DNA of 64,000 nucleotides from Tyto alba (Eukaryota; Chordata; Aves; Strigiformes; Tytonidae): the NCBI RefSeq assembly GCF_018691265.1, contig NW_024881321.1, positions 17,394,698 to 17,458,697 on the forward strand. The letters are read 5' to 3'. Made by a program: the position numbers and the translations under genes. Below are positions 51,286-62,236 of this stretch, one piece after another. The notes beneath the pieces were generated by a model. The model saw only the letters and a program-made list of their open reading frames with translations, was not told the DNA's origin and ran no database searches. The number at the start of each line of letters is the position of its first letter. Within the stretch, counting starts at the first letter, position 1.

Positions 51286-52459
51286 GATAATGACAACCAC
51301 AGAATATAAATAGATAGACTTCTTAATCCTTAAATGACTCATTTCATCCAAGTGTGCCAGTCCTACACCTCAATCACATGTAGGACACCACAGGGAGGAA
51401 CATGTAGGCTCCTTAACCTTAAGAGCACCTAGTCAGAGATCTTTTTTCCTATCTTGAATATTTCTCTTGCAATACTTCCTTGGTCTACTACTCTTTTCTT
51501 TTTTTACCCCCTTTTTAAACACCTCCCTACTGTAACATTCAGGTGATTGCAGGACATTTAAAAGTTTCTGATAGGACATATGATGTGAGATACAAGGAAC
51601 TTTTTGCTCATACACAAAAGCAAATAAGCCCTTTCTTCAAATACTTTAACATCTAAAAAGATAAGGCATAAATAAACTAAACTAAGATGCATCTATTACA
51701 AGGACAGACAGGGATTCCTCTGCTCAAGTTGGGACATGGCTAGTGAGAGCCATGCTGGGTCAGGAAGATATCTAGGTGAATTACTATAGCTCAAGCAACA
51801 AGAGAAGGATGAACAAATATGCAGGAATGCCCTCAGAGACCAGGGGAAAACACAAGTTGTGACTGGGTAGGAAGAAGGAAAAAAGGTTTATTGGCCACAT
51901 CCTCATAAGTGAAAGTTTTAATGGCACTTTTTACTCCCCTATGGAGTAGACGGTACTACAAGAAAAAGGATGGTGTTGAAAACACACTGAGAGCTCTCTG
52001 CTGCCTTTTGCGGAAGATAAATGCAGTTTTAAATTGCACCTTTATTGTCTGTTGGCAAAGTGACTGCCATGAAGGGATTTAAAACTGAAAATTTTTTAGC
52101 GTAGTCAGACATACCTTTGAAAAATGAAGTTCTCTTCTGCTCAGGGGATTAGTTTAACTTTTTATAACTTTCATTTTTGTAATTTTTTACTACTTCTTCA
52201 TCTTGTGTTTGCTTTATGAGGTTATTATTTTTATACATAGTTTTGTAGAGTCTTAAGAAGGCTCAGAGAGACAGGTGTTTGAAATTCGAGGTGTAATAAA
52301 GAGACACACCATTTATTAGAAAATAAGAAATGTGGCATAAATGGGAGTTGCCTTTTGTTGCTTCAATACCCAGCTCAGTTCCCACTGCAGTAGTTGGAAA
52401 TGATACTTGAAATGGGGCTGCTTTAGGTCCTTATGTAAGGAAACACTGAGTAACAGTAT
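51286..52459. other. unique AT-rich non-coding DNA
   Basis: No gene or strong repeat. Confidence 0.55.
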
Positions 52460-52600
52460 AGCTGAGATAGAGTGGACCAAGGATAAGACACTGGAGTCCT
52501 GGGTACCAAGGTTCCAGTTCTGCTGGTCCTGTTGTGGGCTTAGATGTGTCTCTTGGAGCCACTCACCTTCACTTATGTTCACTCAGGTTGAGAAGTTACT
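52460..52600 (+). repeat. MIR-like SINE remnant (tentative)
   Basis: GACACTGGAGTCCTGGGTAC, then TTCCAGTTCTGCTGG, then GTGGGCTTAGATGTGTCTCT loosely follow the tRNA-related and core parts of MIR (ACTCTGGAGCCTGGGTTC, TCTGCCACTTACTAGCTG, TGTGACC). It is low-similarity and could be coincidence. Confidence 0.33.
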
Positions 52601-52719
52601 TGCTTAGCAGAGGCCTAGTCATCTTTTGTGGTTTTTAAATGTCATCAGACAGGGTATTCCTTTAATATTCGAGTAATAGGATTTCCATCAAACTATCTCC
52701 CATTTCAGATCTAACAGTC

Positions 52720-53170
52720 ACAGATGAACTAGAGATTATGTGTTTCAGGAAACGATCATATACTGATTGAAAAACCTCCATAGTTGGAAAATTTACCCAT
52801 AACCCATGATAATGTGTTCCAGGCATTGTTTGCCCTGCACCAGTAACTAATTTTGTCTCTTGTCTAGTCTGAACTTACATTAGCTAAATGTCCCATTACT
52901 GGATTTTAGACAGTTATATTGACAACCCTGCTTGATCAAAATTTCAGTTGGTAACTTATAGGCTGATCAAATCATGACGTAGTCTCCTTCAGTAAGTTAA
53001 ACAGACTAAGGGCCTTGAGTCTTTCATTATAAGGCATGTTTTCCAATCCTTACGTTAATCTCCTGGGTCTTTTTTTGATTTCTCAACAGTCTTTCTGAGG
53101 AGTTTACAAATGAACTGGCCTCAGTATTCCAACAACAGTGATAAAAGAAGCAAATGGATGTTAACTAGAG
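52720..53170 (-). mobile_element. ancient CR1 LINE, 3' segment
   Basis: On the + strand the text follows the reverse complement of an old reptile-type CR1: GTTGGAAAATTTACCCATAA, CCCTGCACCAGTAACTAATT, TTGTCTCTTGTCTAGTCTGA, then TAGGCTGATCAAATCATGAC, AGGGCCTTGAGTCTTTCATT, ATAAGGCATGTTTTCCAATC, then CTCAGTATTCCAACAA. Order and spacing are kept over about 450 bp. Compared with the avian CR1 copies in this window it is far more diverged and lacks a recognisable octamer tail, so it is an older subfamily. It pairs with the 53780-54215 segment of the same element. Confidence 0.86.
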
Positions 53171-53779
53171 TGTCTCAACCCATTTCAACCAAGTGATTGC
53201 CAAAGATTTCTGGGGAAAAAAAACCTTCAGGACTTCTATGATTTCTTATTTGCAAAAACTAGAATTTAAACTAAGCTTCTAATATGTGTTTACAACAGGA
53301 ATTTTTCTCATTTCCTCATTTTGTTGATTTCTCACTTCCATCTGTGTTTGAGAATGTGTGTGTATTACTTTTTAAATATCCTTGTGAAATAACAGCAGGT
53401 AATCTTCAGATTTTCTATGAACCACCACTGAGCCTTGGATTGTATTCTGACTTGAGTCCCTTGCCCCAGGTTTTTTCCTTCAGGCCACTGGGCAGTCCAT
53501 GCCCAAATATTGAAGTTAATAGTCACTCCTGTCTCCCCACACAGCAGCTACGTACTGTCCTGTACAATCTGACAATTGTGGTCTACCTTCTGTCTTCCTA
53601 CATGTTATGTAGGATGTATGTTATCACAATCACATCTATTAAAAATAAAATGTTTTTACTTGCACATAATTTGTCAGAAATTTACGACAGCCCATTCTCA
53701 TCTATCCATCTCTTTCATTATTAGCTGCTCCACTAATCTTCAGATCAGCTACAGGTGTGATCAGTAGGGGGTAATATTC
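53171..53779. other. unrecognised segment between two parts of the ancient CR1
   Basis: This lies where the middle of the CR1 reverse-transcriptase C-terminal region should be, but I cannot follow CR1 wording across it. It may be over-diverged CR1, or a replaced or inserted sequence. A 146-codon + strand ORF (53284-53724) runs through it, opposite to the CR1 coding strand. It has no domain I recognise and is probably chance. Confidence 0.5.
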
Positions 53780-54215
53780 ATTTCAGAACACTGATAAAAT
53801 TGCTGTACTGATAAAAAACACTGTAAAGCTGGAGAACAGATCCACTCAGGACCTTGTATATGACACTTGCTTAGTGATGACTTCTCACATATTTTTAATG
53901 ATCCATAACCTAGCATTTTCTCCATTTAACATCCATTGTGCTCATTTTATGTTCTTTTCATTTTTAATTAAAATGTTGTATACTATCAAATCAAATGCCT
54001 CACAGAAGCCAATGCAAATATAATTACCTTCATCAACCAAAGTTCTAACTTCATAAAAAAATATGTAACAGGCTAGTTTGACAACAATTCCTCACCATCA
54101 ATCTATGTGGATCAACATCAATTCCATTACTTTAATTTAAAACTTGATCTACTGGGCTTGATATCATTCCATTTCTTTTGCCCGGGATTGAAGCCCTAGT
54201 GACAAGGCTGAGCCT
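53780..54215 (-). mobile_element. ancient CR1 LINE, ORF2-derived segment upstream of the 52720 part
   Basis: On the + strand: GAGAACAGATCCACTCAGGA, ATTAAAATGTTGTATACTAT, AAATGCCTCACAGAAGCC, TTACCTTCATCAACCAAAG, AACAGGCTAGTTTGACAACA, ATCTATGTGGATCAACATCA, then TTTGCCCGGGATTGAAGCCC. In this order these match the reverse complement of old CR1 ORF2 (the reverse-transcriptase domain and beyond). It is minus strand like the 52720-53170 part, and the order is right for one element. All frames are broken. Confidence 0.83.
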
Positions 54216-54330
54216 CATCCATCTTTCCTTCCTCCCTTGTTTTCTCCATTCCCATCCTTTCCCCTCCTTCTCTTTCTTCCTTCCCTCCTTCCTCTCTTGA
54301 TTTCTCTTCCTCTCTCATACAATCTCTGCT
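54213..54330 (+). repeat. CT-rich low-complexity stretch
   Basis: Mostly TTCC/CTTC wording with scattered A and G. It is pyrimidine-rich but not pure, unlike the tract at 16222. Confidence 0.8.
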
Positions 54331-54407
54331 TTTTTTGCTTTTAAAATAGCTTAAATGAACAGAAGGGAGGTGAGAAGCTATTATCTAGTCTGTTTTGCAG
54401 CTATCTG

Positions 54408-54470
54408 ACCTGTACAACGAGGATAGCAATGATGCCAATTTTTCTGAAGGCATTCGAACCTCATAGGTGG
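54408..54470 (+). repeat. MIR-like fragment (tentative)
   Basis: TCTGACCTGTACAACGAGGA, then TAGCAATGATGCCAATTT, resembles the MIR segment 'CATCTGTAAAATGGGGATAATAATACC'. It is short and degraded. Confidence 0.33.
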
Positions 54471-54639
54471 AAAACACTTCAGAAATGCAAAGGATTACTG
54501 CTAAATATTGTTGCTATTCTTAATGTCAGCCATTCCGACTTAAGCACTGCACTTTAGGAAGGCAATGCCAAAGAATAACCACAAACTAGAGAACAAAGGA
54601 AGCGAGATTAAGAGCTCAGACATGTAGAACCTGCTTCCC

Positions 54640-54965
54640 TCAGCAACTGCGCCCTCAGCCCCTGGACCAGCAGTCAGGCTGGAGGCGTATGGCAAGTTTC
54701 CAGGTCTTGAGGGCTTCAACTGATGGGCTGTTCTTCGGAGCACCGTCTCCCTAGGGCAGGAATAATTGGAAGGTAAACAATTAGACGACTGCGCTGCACA
54801 GGGCTGTGTGCACTGATTAGGAGGTTCCGCCTGACACAGAGGGATGTCACTGCCTGCAGTGGTATCTGCTCCTGTCACTGTCGGCGTGCGGCAGGCGACA
54901 CCATGGAGGATGAAGCTCGGCTGAGCTGCCCGCCGAGTTAAAGGGAGGTGGCAGGGGGAAGGGGA
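54640..54965. promoter_or_regulatory. CpG-enriched patch, possible weak CpG island or promoter
   Basis: About 14 CpGs in some 320 bp by eye, clustered at CACTGTCGGCGTGCGGCAGG (about 54875-54894) and GCTCGGCTG...GCCCGCCGAG. This stands out from the surrounding CpG-poor DNA. A 112-codon minus-strand ORF (54540-54878) overlaps it. It has a hydrophobic C-terminal stretch (LLISLPLFSSLWLFFGIAFL) but no recognised family. Downstream GGGAGGTGGCAGGGGGAAGG is purine-rich. The patch may be a small promoter or a first exon of a non-coding transcript, unproven. Confidence 0.3.
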
Positions 54966-57340
54966 GAAGAGGAAGATAGAGCTGACAACTGTAACTAACC
55001 CTTCAGTGACTAATTGAGGAGAGGAGAGGTGGGGCAGCCAGATGCGGAGTCAGTGTGTCACAGCACAGCTACTGCAGCTGGATCAATCCTAAGACAAAAA
55101 TAGTGGCTTATATCCTCTGCCACCACATCTATGGCATAAAAGCCTCTGACAGTGTCAGAGAATGCAACTGGGCCTTTGCTTCTGCTACCTAGCTGAAAGA
55201 GCACCCTACAGTAATCAGGGCTAAAAGGCTACTTATGAAAAGACCCATCCTCTTCCACATCCCCCCCCCCGGCCCCCATCACCCTACCACCATCGTTACT
55301 GTCTAAGGAGCTAGACAAAGGGAAGCATGGCTGCTTTAGGAAGCATTTTTAAGGGTTCACTTACACTGTACGTAGCACAAAGCAATATATACTGGTAGCC
55401 GCCTGACGGCTGGTAGGCACTGACTGTGCTTTGTGTGGGAGAGAAGTGCAAATACATTTCAGATACTGTCAATGTACCAGTGAGCTAGAAAAAACATAGG
55501 ATACATCGGAAAATGGCTATGTCCCTTGGGAACTCACTGTATTGAGCTTGTCATCCCTGTGTCTTCTCTTGGAAGACTGCTTCTCCTTTTTATGCCATCT
55601 TTGGGACTAATCAGGCAGCCCTTACAGAACAGTTCAACCAGCTGTATATTAGACCGCTGAAACTAGTGGGGTACTAGAAATGTGCAGTAAAGATGTGTAG
55701 GAGTGACCATTCACTTCCTATAAATGCAATGGAGAGTTGTGGGTTTTTTTCACGTTTTTTTCTTGAAATGCTATCAAATTTGATTATAAAAATTATTAAA
55801 CAGAATGCAATCACAAGGAAGTTATCATCTATTAAATTCAGTGGGAATCTTTGGTCAAGGAAGAGTGTAGTGGACAAATACTTAATACCTTAATTTCCAC
55901 TAAATTATTTTCCCCAGGTTATGTGACCCAATAAACTACCCTTCTAGGAATACAGAGACATCTACTGCTAGAATCTCAAAAAAAAAAACCCCAAAACATA
56001 CAAATTCTTTCCATCCACTAGTAATTTGAAGATATTTTGTTAAAATTATATTGGGTTTACTAAAAAAAAAAAATAAAATAATTCTTACCATATTTGTACA
56101 AAGACAGTCAATTATTTCATGATGGACAGGATGAATTCTGAAGATTCATAAGCAGATGCCCCCTTGCAGGGCCAGAGAAAGTGTAACAAGACCATCCTTC
56201 ATGTCCTGTAGAAATGTAAATCACTGGCACAGCTTTATTCTATGACTAAGCAATATTTCTGTTTTTTTGAGAGCATGAAAGTGTGGTTACCTAATGTTTG
56301 TGTCAAGCTGGCATGTTTGTAACTCCCTATAAGCTGAGGTTCAACAGTGCAGGTGTGAGGCACTGTTACCAAGATACAGAGCCATGTCAGTGCAAAAAAA
56401 CATAAGAGGTAATCAACCAGCCCAATGGCAAACATTTCTCTAGGGAATGAGGGGAGAAAAATATTTAATTATTTGTGTTTGTCCATCATAAACAATCAGA
56501 TATCACTCTGGGACTAGAGGAAAACCTTAATTGGTTATAACTGGAATTAACTACTTAGTTTAGTTTCACACTCTTGTGATAAAAATAAAGAAGCTTATAT
56601 GCTAAGCCTGCAACATTGTGAATAGCAAAATACCTGCCCAATCTGAAGACCTTCTGATGCTTTCATATTCAGGTCTAGTTTTTTGTTTATCAGGTCATGT
56701 AATTTTCTGCATGTAATTGTATTTAACTCAGAGGATCACCATAATATTGCAAATATCCACATCTTCTGTTAACAATACCTATATCTTGGAAGGGTGTTTA
56801 GAGTCTTCACAATGCTGTACAAATATTAATTAATTCACTTTATTGATAATTTAGCTCTTTCCAAAAAGTCTAGAAAATGACTATGCATATGGAAGAAGGT
56901 GTTGAAAATATTTTACTCTTTTATTGCTTCTTTACTGTTGTACTGTGAGGCACTGAAAGAATAATAGGAGTGCATACAAAAATACAGTAACAAAATTCTT
57001 GCTAGTGCTCTGCTACCTTTCTTAATGATCCTAGCTGAATGGAGTCATGGGGTGAGAAGGAATAGCAGAAAAAAGCTGGCATCCTCCAGCAAAAGTATAA
57101 ATCCTTACTAACTGAACATAAACTTTGGAAACTACATTTGTATAAAGGAGAATTTCTTAAAACGCCATGTGTGAATCATTAGCCGATAGTCTGTGGGCAA
57201 CAGGCTGCTGTTAGCTTTACCTCTTTCTCATCAGTCACTAACGGGGTATTAAAAGTATAGAAAACAATTGAGGTGCCTCAGATTAGTTTAATCAGAGAAA
57301 TGGGGAGCTTAAAAGTTGCTCAGCTAATTTACTTTGTGTA
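54966..57340. other. unique non-coding DNA
   Basis: No gene recognised. A C-run lies at about 55260-55270, and A-runs are near 55979-55988 and 56063-56073. Confidence 0.6.
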
Positions 57341-58215
57341 TCACAGAATCATAAAATCATGGAATGGTTTGGGTTGGAAGGGACCTTAAAAATCATCTCG
57401 TTCCAACTAGATGGATATGGGCAGGCAAGTCTTCTGCTACACCAGGTTGCTCCAAGCCCCATCCAACCCGCCCTTGAACCCTTCCAGGGAGGGGGCAGCC
57501 ACAGCTGCTCTGGGCACCCTGGGCCAGCACCTCACCACCCTCGCAGTGAAGAAATTCTTCCTTACATTTAATCTATATCTACCCGCTTTCAGTTTAAAAC
57601 CATTAACCCTCATTCTGTCACTACACGCCCTGACAGAGAGTCCCTCCCCATCTTTCTTGTTAGTGCCCTTTAGACACTGGAAGGCTATTCTAAGGTCTCC
57701 CCTGGAGCCTTCTCTTCTCCAGGCTGAACAACCCCAGCTCTCAGCCTGTTTACATAGGACAGTCCTCTGATCATCTCTGTGGCCTTCCTCTGGACTTGCT
57801 CTAACAGGTCCACATCCTTCTTATGCTGGAGGCACCAGAACCGAACGCAGTACTTCAGCTGGGGTCTCACCAGAGCAGAGTAGAGAGGGAAACTCACCTC
57901 CCTCAACCCGATGGTCACGCTTCTTTTGATGCAGCCCAGGATACAGCCGGCTTTGTGGGCTGCAAGTGTTTAGCTTCTCATCAACCATCACCCCCACGTC
58001 CTTCTCCGCAGGGCTGCTCTCAATCCACTCATTGCCCAGCCTGTATCTGTGTTTGGGATTGCCCTGACCCAGGTGCAGGACTTTGCACTTGGCCTTGTTG
58101 AACTCCATGAGGTTCGCACAGGCCCATCTCTCAAGCCTGTCAGGGTCCCTCTGGATGGCATCCCTGCCCTCCAGTGTGTCAACTGCACCACACAGCTTGG
58201 AACCACAGCACACCT
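57341..58215 (-). mobile_element. CR1 LINE, 5'-truncated, about 0.87 kb, avian type
   Basis: On the + strand it opens with the reversed octamer tail TCACAGAATCATAAAATCAT and GGTTTGGGTTGGAAGGGACC. It continues through the CR1 3' region (GCTCCAAGCCCCATCCAACC, GAAGAAATTCTTCCTTACAT, CCCCTGGAGCCTTCTCTTCT) and into the C-terminal part of ORF2. The 5' end, near 58200, is a typical truncation. It is the longest and best preserved of the avian-type CR1 copies here, with low divergence from the remembered consensus. It lies in a unique setting with no obvious target duplication, as usual for CR1. Confidence 0.95.
57685..58215 (-). pseudogene. CR1 ORF2 C-terminal remnant (post-reverse-transcriptase region), frameshifted
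   Basis: Two overlapping minus-strand frames carry consecutive parts of the CR1 ORF2 C-terminus. The upstream frame has DRLERWACANLMEFNKAKCK, VLHLGQGNPKHRYRLG and EKDVGVMVDEKLN. It then drops about a dozen codons and leaves frame. The downstream frame resumes with PLYSALVRPQLKYCVRFW and HKKDVDLLEQVQRKATEMIR. In an intact element these are one continuous reading frame. This is the region after the reverse-transcriptase catalytic motifs, which the 5' truncation has removed. No function is expected. Confidence 0.88.
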
Positions 58216-59249
58216 TGTTTGGAAGCAATGTACCAAATGATCAAGATAAGTAAAAGCAAATCCTGATAGTGATTATAAAACTCTAGTTCTTGCTTTACAG
58301 GATGGAGGTAAGGAACATGGCTTAAATGCTATAGTAGATAGCCAGCCCATTGCTACTGTTGAATCTTCTTCCATTGATTTCAGTGAGTTTTTCACTCAGA
58401 ATCCAAATGTTGCTGAAACCTGAACCAATACAGCATCTTACTTTTCAGTATCTGATCTCCGACAGCTTTTTGATAAATTCAGGAAGTGAGGAGACATTCT
58501 AACCTTTATAGGATGGAGTTGGACATTCAAAGCCTTGTATTGTTGATTTTGCCAGCTTAGTACAGACAAAAAGTCAGTCTGAAAAAGAAATCTGGAAAGA
58601 ATTGATCGTCCCTCTACCCACAAGAAAATTTTACATCATGAAGCTTGATGACACGAACATTTTATTAGCATTTAGAGCAGGTAAGGGGATGGAAACATCC
58701 AGCAGAGAGCAAAGTATCTAAAACCATCTTTGATTACTAAAACTTTTTGGTATATCAGTGACTGATCTATCCCCTCTAACATTAGCTCACCAGAAATGTA
58801 CTGATTACTCATATCTGGAAGTTTCTGCCACCTCAGTTTTGAAGAATGTCAAATCAGTACTTTAATTCCCTGAGCAGAAACTTATGGCTAGGTATATATA
58901 AGTAAGCACTTTAAACTCCTTAAAGTTTTGAAGAAACTTAATCACCTTTGTGCAAAAAATAGTTGGTAAAAAAGTGACCTGTTAATGGCCCTGTTGGAGC
59001 AGAGATTGGTAACTCTCATTAACAAGACAAAGACACTGAAAATCAGTCTTTTTAAAAAAGGGATCAAGTTTACCTTAAAGGGGTTTTAAACATAAATTGT
59101 TTCCATTATTTGTTAATGAAAAAAAGAGTTTATCCATTTACTTCTACTTTATTACTTCCATTCTCTCTAAGCTTCTATATTTCACTGATCATGATGATAT
59201 CCAAGACAGGATTTAAATCCCTATTTTAAGCATTTAGAAGCATGACATT
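58216..59249. other. unique non-coding DNA
   Basis: No gene. A short CCATTGATTTCAGTGAG near 58371 resembles the core of ancient reptile repeats but is too short to call. Confidence 0.55.
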
Positions 59250-59420
59250 TAGGTCTAGAGCTCGTCATTGCAGGCTCCCTTTATAATAAAAAAAGAGAAA
59301 AACAGGTACCTCTAGGTAGTGATTCATTTCATCCTAAAATAAGCCAGATGAGTCATCCTCTGGAGGTACCTATTTCTCTGCTAGGAAGCTTAGGGTGACT
59401 AGTTCAGACTTTGACACTGA
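59250..59420. repeat. palindromic MITE-like repeat, copy 3
   Basis: The left arm (59294-59327) contains AGAGAAAAACAGGTACCTCT and GTGATTCATTTC. The right arm (59350-59380) contains GAGTCATCCTCTGGAGGTAC and CTATTTCTCTG, the reverse complement with changes. The centre CATCCTAAAATAAGCCAGAT matches the copy-2 centre (GTCCTAATGTAGGCATCAGA) in layout, and both have a right flank with GACTAG. This supports one family at 29172, 43660 and 59250. Confidence 0.65.
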
Positions 59421-62011
59421 ACTTCTAGACTTCTAAAATTATGTCCATTGGGTCCCACCCCCAGGGGCTCATCTTCAAACTAGGTCAACTTGAGAAGTAC
59501 TATTATACTGAATGGTCCACCAAGACAGACTGAGGTCAATGTGCTACTCATAAAGTGCTACTAACAAGTGAGGCTTTTGGACCTCATTAAATGGATAAAA
59601 AATACTCATAGGTATTGCCACTTCATTTTTGAAAGCTCAAAGTGCAGTGTTCATGGTTCAGGGTACAATTCAAAACTTCACAAACCTTACCACAGCAAAA
59701 TGTGTCAACATATAGCATGAAAAAAGCCAGATTTAGATTAATATATTGGGCACTAAGCAAACCATGGCTCTTTCCATCCTTGAAGCGACAGGGAAGTGAG
59801 CATACATTACACGTAACAGCTTTCTGCTATGCTGACTGTAGGATCATTTTTTTTCTTTTGGAAGAAGAAATGTTTCTACCTCTCAATATGCTTTCCTTGA
59901 CTCTGTGTGGGAGTTTCTAAGGAAAGAAAACTCTCTTCAGAAACCTGGCCAGAAATTAAGAGAGCAGCATCTGTTAAACACTACAACTTTAGTGCTCTAG
60001 TGAAGCTCTTTAATGATGTGGGAGTAACAGACCAGACTGCAGCCTGAGGTGGCAGTCCTGAGTTTCCCTAGATGAACATTAAGCAGAGTTAAAACGAATA
60101 GAGATAATTATAGCTATCAGAACTATGATTTTTGCGGACTATGGTTAACACTGATCAAACTTAAGTCCCATTTTCAAAGCATTCCCCAGTGGCCACAAGG
60201 AACAAAATGGGGATTTTCTGAAGAACCAGAGTGAGATCCAGATGTACTCTCATGTCTCCTGAAGCTGGGAGTTTAGCCCGTGTCCCAGTCAAACTGAGGA
60301 AGGCAGAATCCATGCCCTGCATCCTCCTCCTACACTCATTTGTACTCATTGTTCTGTTGCCTGCAACACCTCCATTGCTCTCCAGTACCAAACTTTGCAG
60401 CTGTTTTACCGATGCTTTCACATCCTATTTCTCCCTGAAGTTGCTGGCCTGTTAAGAAACTCAGGAGTTTGAAGACCACATGTATCCTGTGTCTACTGTC
60501 AGAAGGTTATGGTAATGAATGGCAGCCACTGAGAATACCCATGCCAACACCTGCTTCCACTGCACGGGCTAGTAAAGAGAAGCAGAATCTGAATGCTGGA
60601 AATGTTAAGCAAGAGCGAGGAGTCTTTATTTCTCTTTTAGACATTATACTTGAGTCACAAAAGGAAAGGACCTGACCTCTTCAGGTAGCTTGATTTTACT
60701 CTCTGCTAGCTGAGATTGCAGGAGAACAGCACGGTCTCAGCTCTGTATCCTATTCCTCTGGATTTGGTTACCTCTTTGTTGTTTTTCGGACAAACAAGAG
60801 AATGAGAAATCAAGGGGAAACAGGAACCTTGAAATATGATCAGTTGCAGATTTTTAATTAGACGAGATACACCTTTTCAAAGAAATCCAAACTCTCCACT
60901 GGAAGAATATAGTGAAATACTCAAAAATCAAAGAAATAAGCTTCCTACTGTGGCAGAGCACAAGGTAATAACTGCCAGCTGGTTTTGGTGAAATAATGCC
61001 AGCTAAGGACCAGCTTCAGTCTGTAATACTGCCCATCTTGTGTTTCTGCTGCCTCATTTCATAAGCTTTTATCATTTCAGAGGCATACAGGCAGCCCCTT
61101 GGAACAGACCAATGACATATACACCAGAGTGAGTGGAGGAAGATCTGCTCTATGAAAAAAACATGAGATACCAATGCAACACAGACCGACTGGAACAATC
61201 ACGGTACAGCAACAGCTAGTGTTACATGAAGGCCACCCAAGTTTACATTAGAAATTGGCATATTGACTGAATCATACTGGTGAAAGGCTGTGTGTGAGCA
61301 TAAAGTAAAGCAATGCTCCTTTGAGCTTTGAAGTTTCTCTTTGTTTGTACTATAGATTTATTGATCCTGGTCTTCAGCAAGACTTCTGTGAGCCCTTCCT
61401 CTCATCCCTTCTGGTTTCCTCTGCTTGTCTTTCATGGAGTGAATGACTCCTGTGGGATAATGTACTCTGGGTGCTAAAGGGCCAAATGACAGAATGTGTA
61501 CTCCCTCCTTTCAGTTACTCTGCACATGTGCAAAAAGCTTGGGATGAATAATGCAAAAGCCATTCCACCCTTTACACACTTCTACTTTTCATTGGTTATG
61601 CCCAAAAAGGTTGCATCATTGACCAGTACAAGGAGATGTTTAAAACAGAAAAGCTTATAACATATATTTATCCATACATTCTCAGTTTGAGTGAGACAAA
61701 ATTACTTATCTTTTCCCTGTATTCCTTTGGGTTTCATTCTGATTGCTTGTGCATTGATACTCCAATATAAAAATAGATGGTTATTAATTTAAAATTGGCC
61801 TATGTCACACATGATATTTTGGTATTTATGCTCTGTATTCCATACTGTATACATTACTCAGAAGACCAACACTAACACAGATTAAAGCATTAGACTGTAC
61901 CGGAAATGGAATTACTTCACAGCAGTGGCCATAAGATGTTGGTTTTAAACCTTAATTATTCCAGTTTGCCTCTTCTTGCAGCACACATCTGCACTTACTC
62001 AGAAGTAGATT

Positions 62012-62037
62012 TTACCCACAGCTTCCTCTGTGGGTAA
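62012..62037. repeat. perfect 10-bp inverted repeat (hairpin)
   Basis: TTACCCACAG and CTGTGGGTAA are exact reverse complements separated by CTTCCT. The 6-base loop would allow a stable stem in RNA or extruded DNA. No poly-T or gene end follows, so it is not called a terminator. Confidence 0.85.
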
Positions 62038-62214
62038 GCATGTTCCTTGCACCACAAGAGGACACATAAAGGAGAGCACTCACAATAGCTCAGTTTAGTT
62101 TAGGACCACCAGGCTATCTCTGTAGTAAGTGAAAGCCTTTTTTTCCTCCAGAAGGTAAGTCAGAGCAGGAACCATCTGTCTGAAGCAGACAGTGAGTTTT
62201 TTCACACTACTGAC

Positions 62215-62236
62215 ATGGGGTCCCTGGGACCCCCAT
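62215..62236. repeat. GC-rich inverted repeat (hairpin) upstream of a TATA-like motif
   Basis: ATGGGGTCCC and GGGACCCC(C)AT flank a single T, giving arms of 8-11 bp with one extra C. GCATAAAAGC, a TATA-like motif, begins immediately after at about 62237. Confidence 0.8.

Noticed and set aside
53284..53724. 146-codon + strand ORF
   Set aside because: It runs opposite to the CR1 that surrounds it and has no recognisable family.
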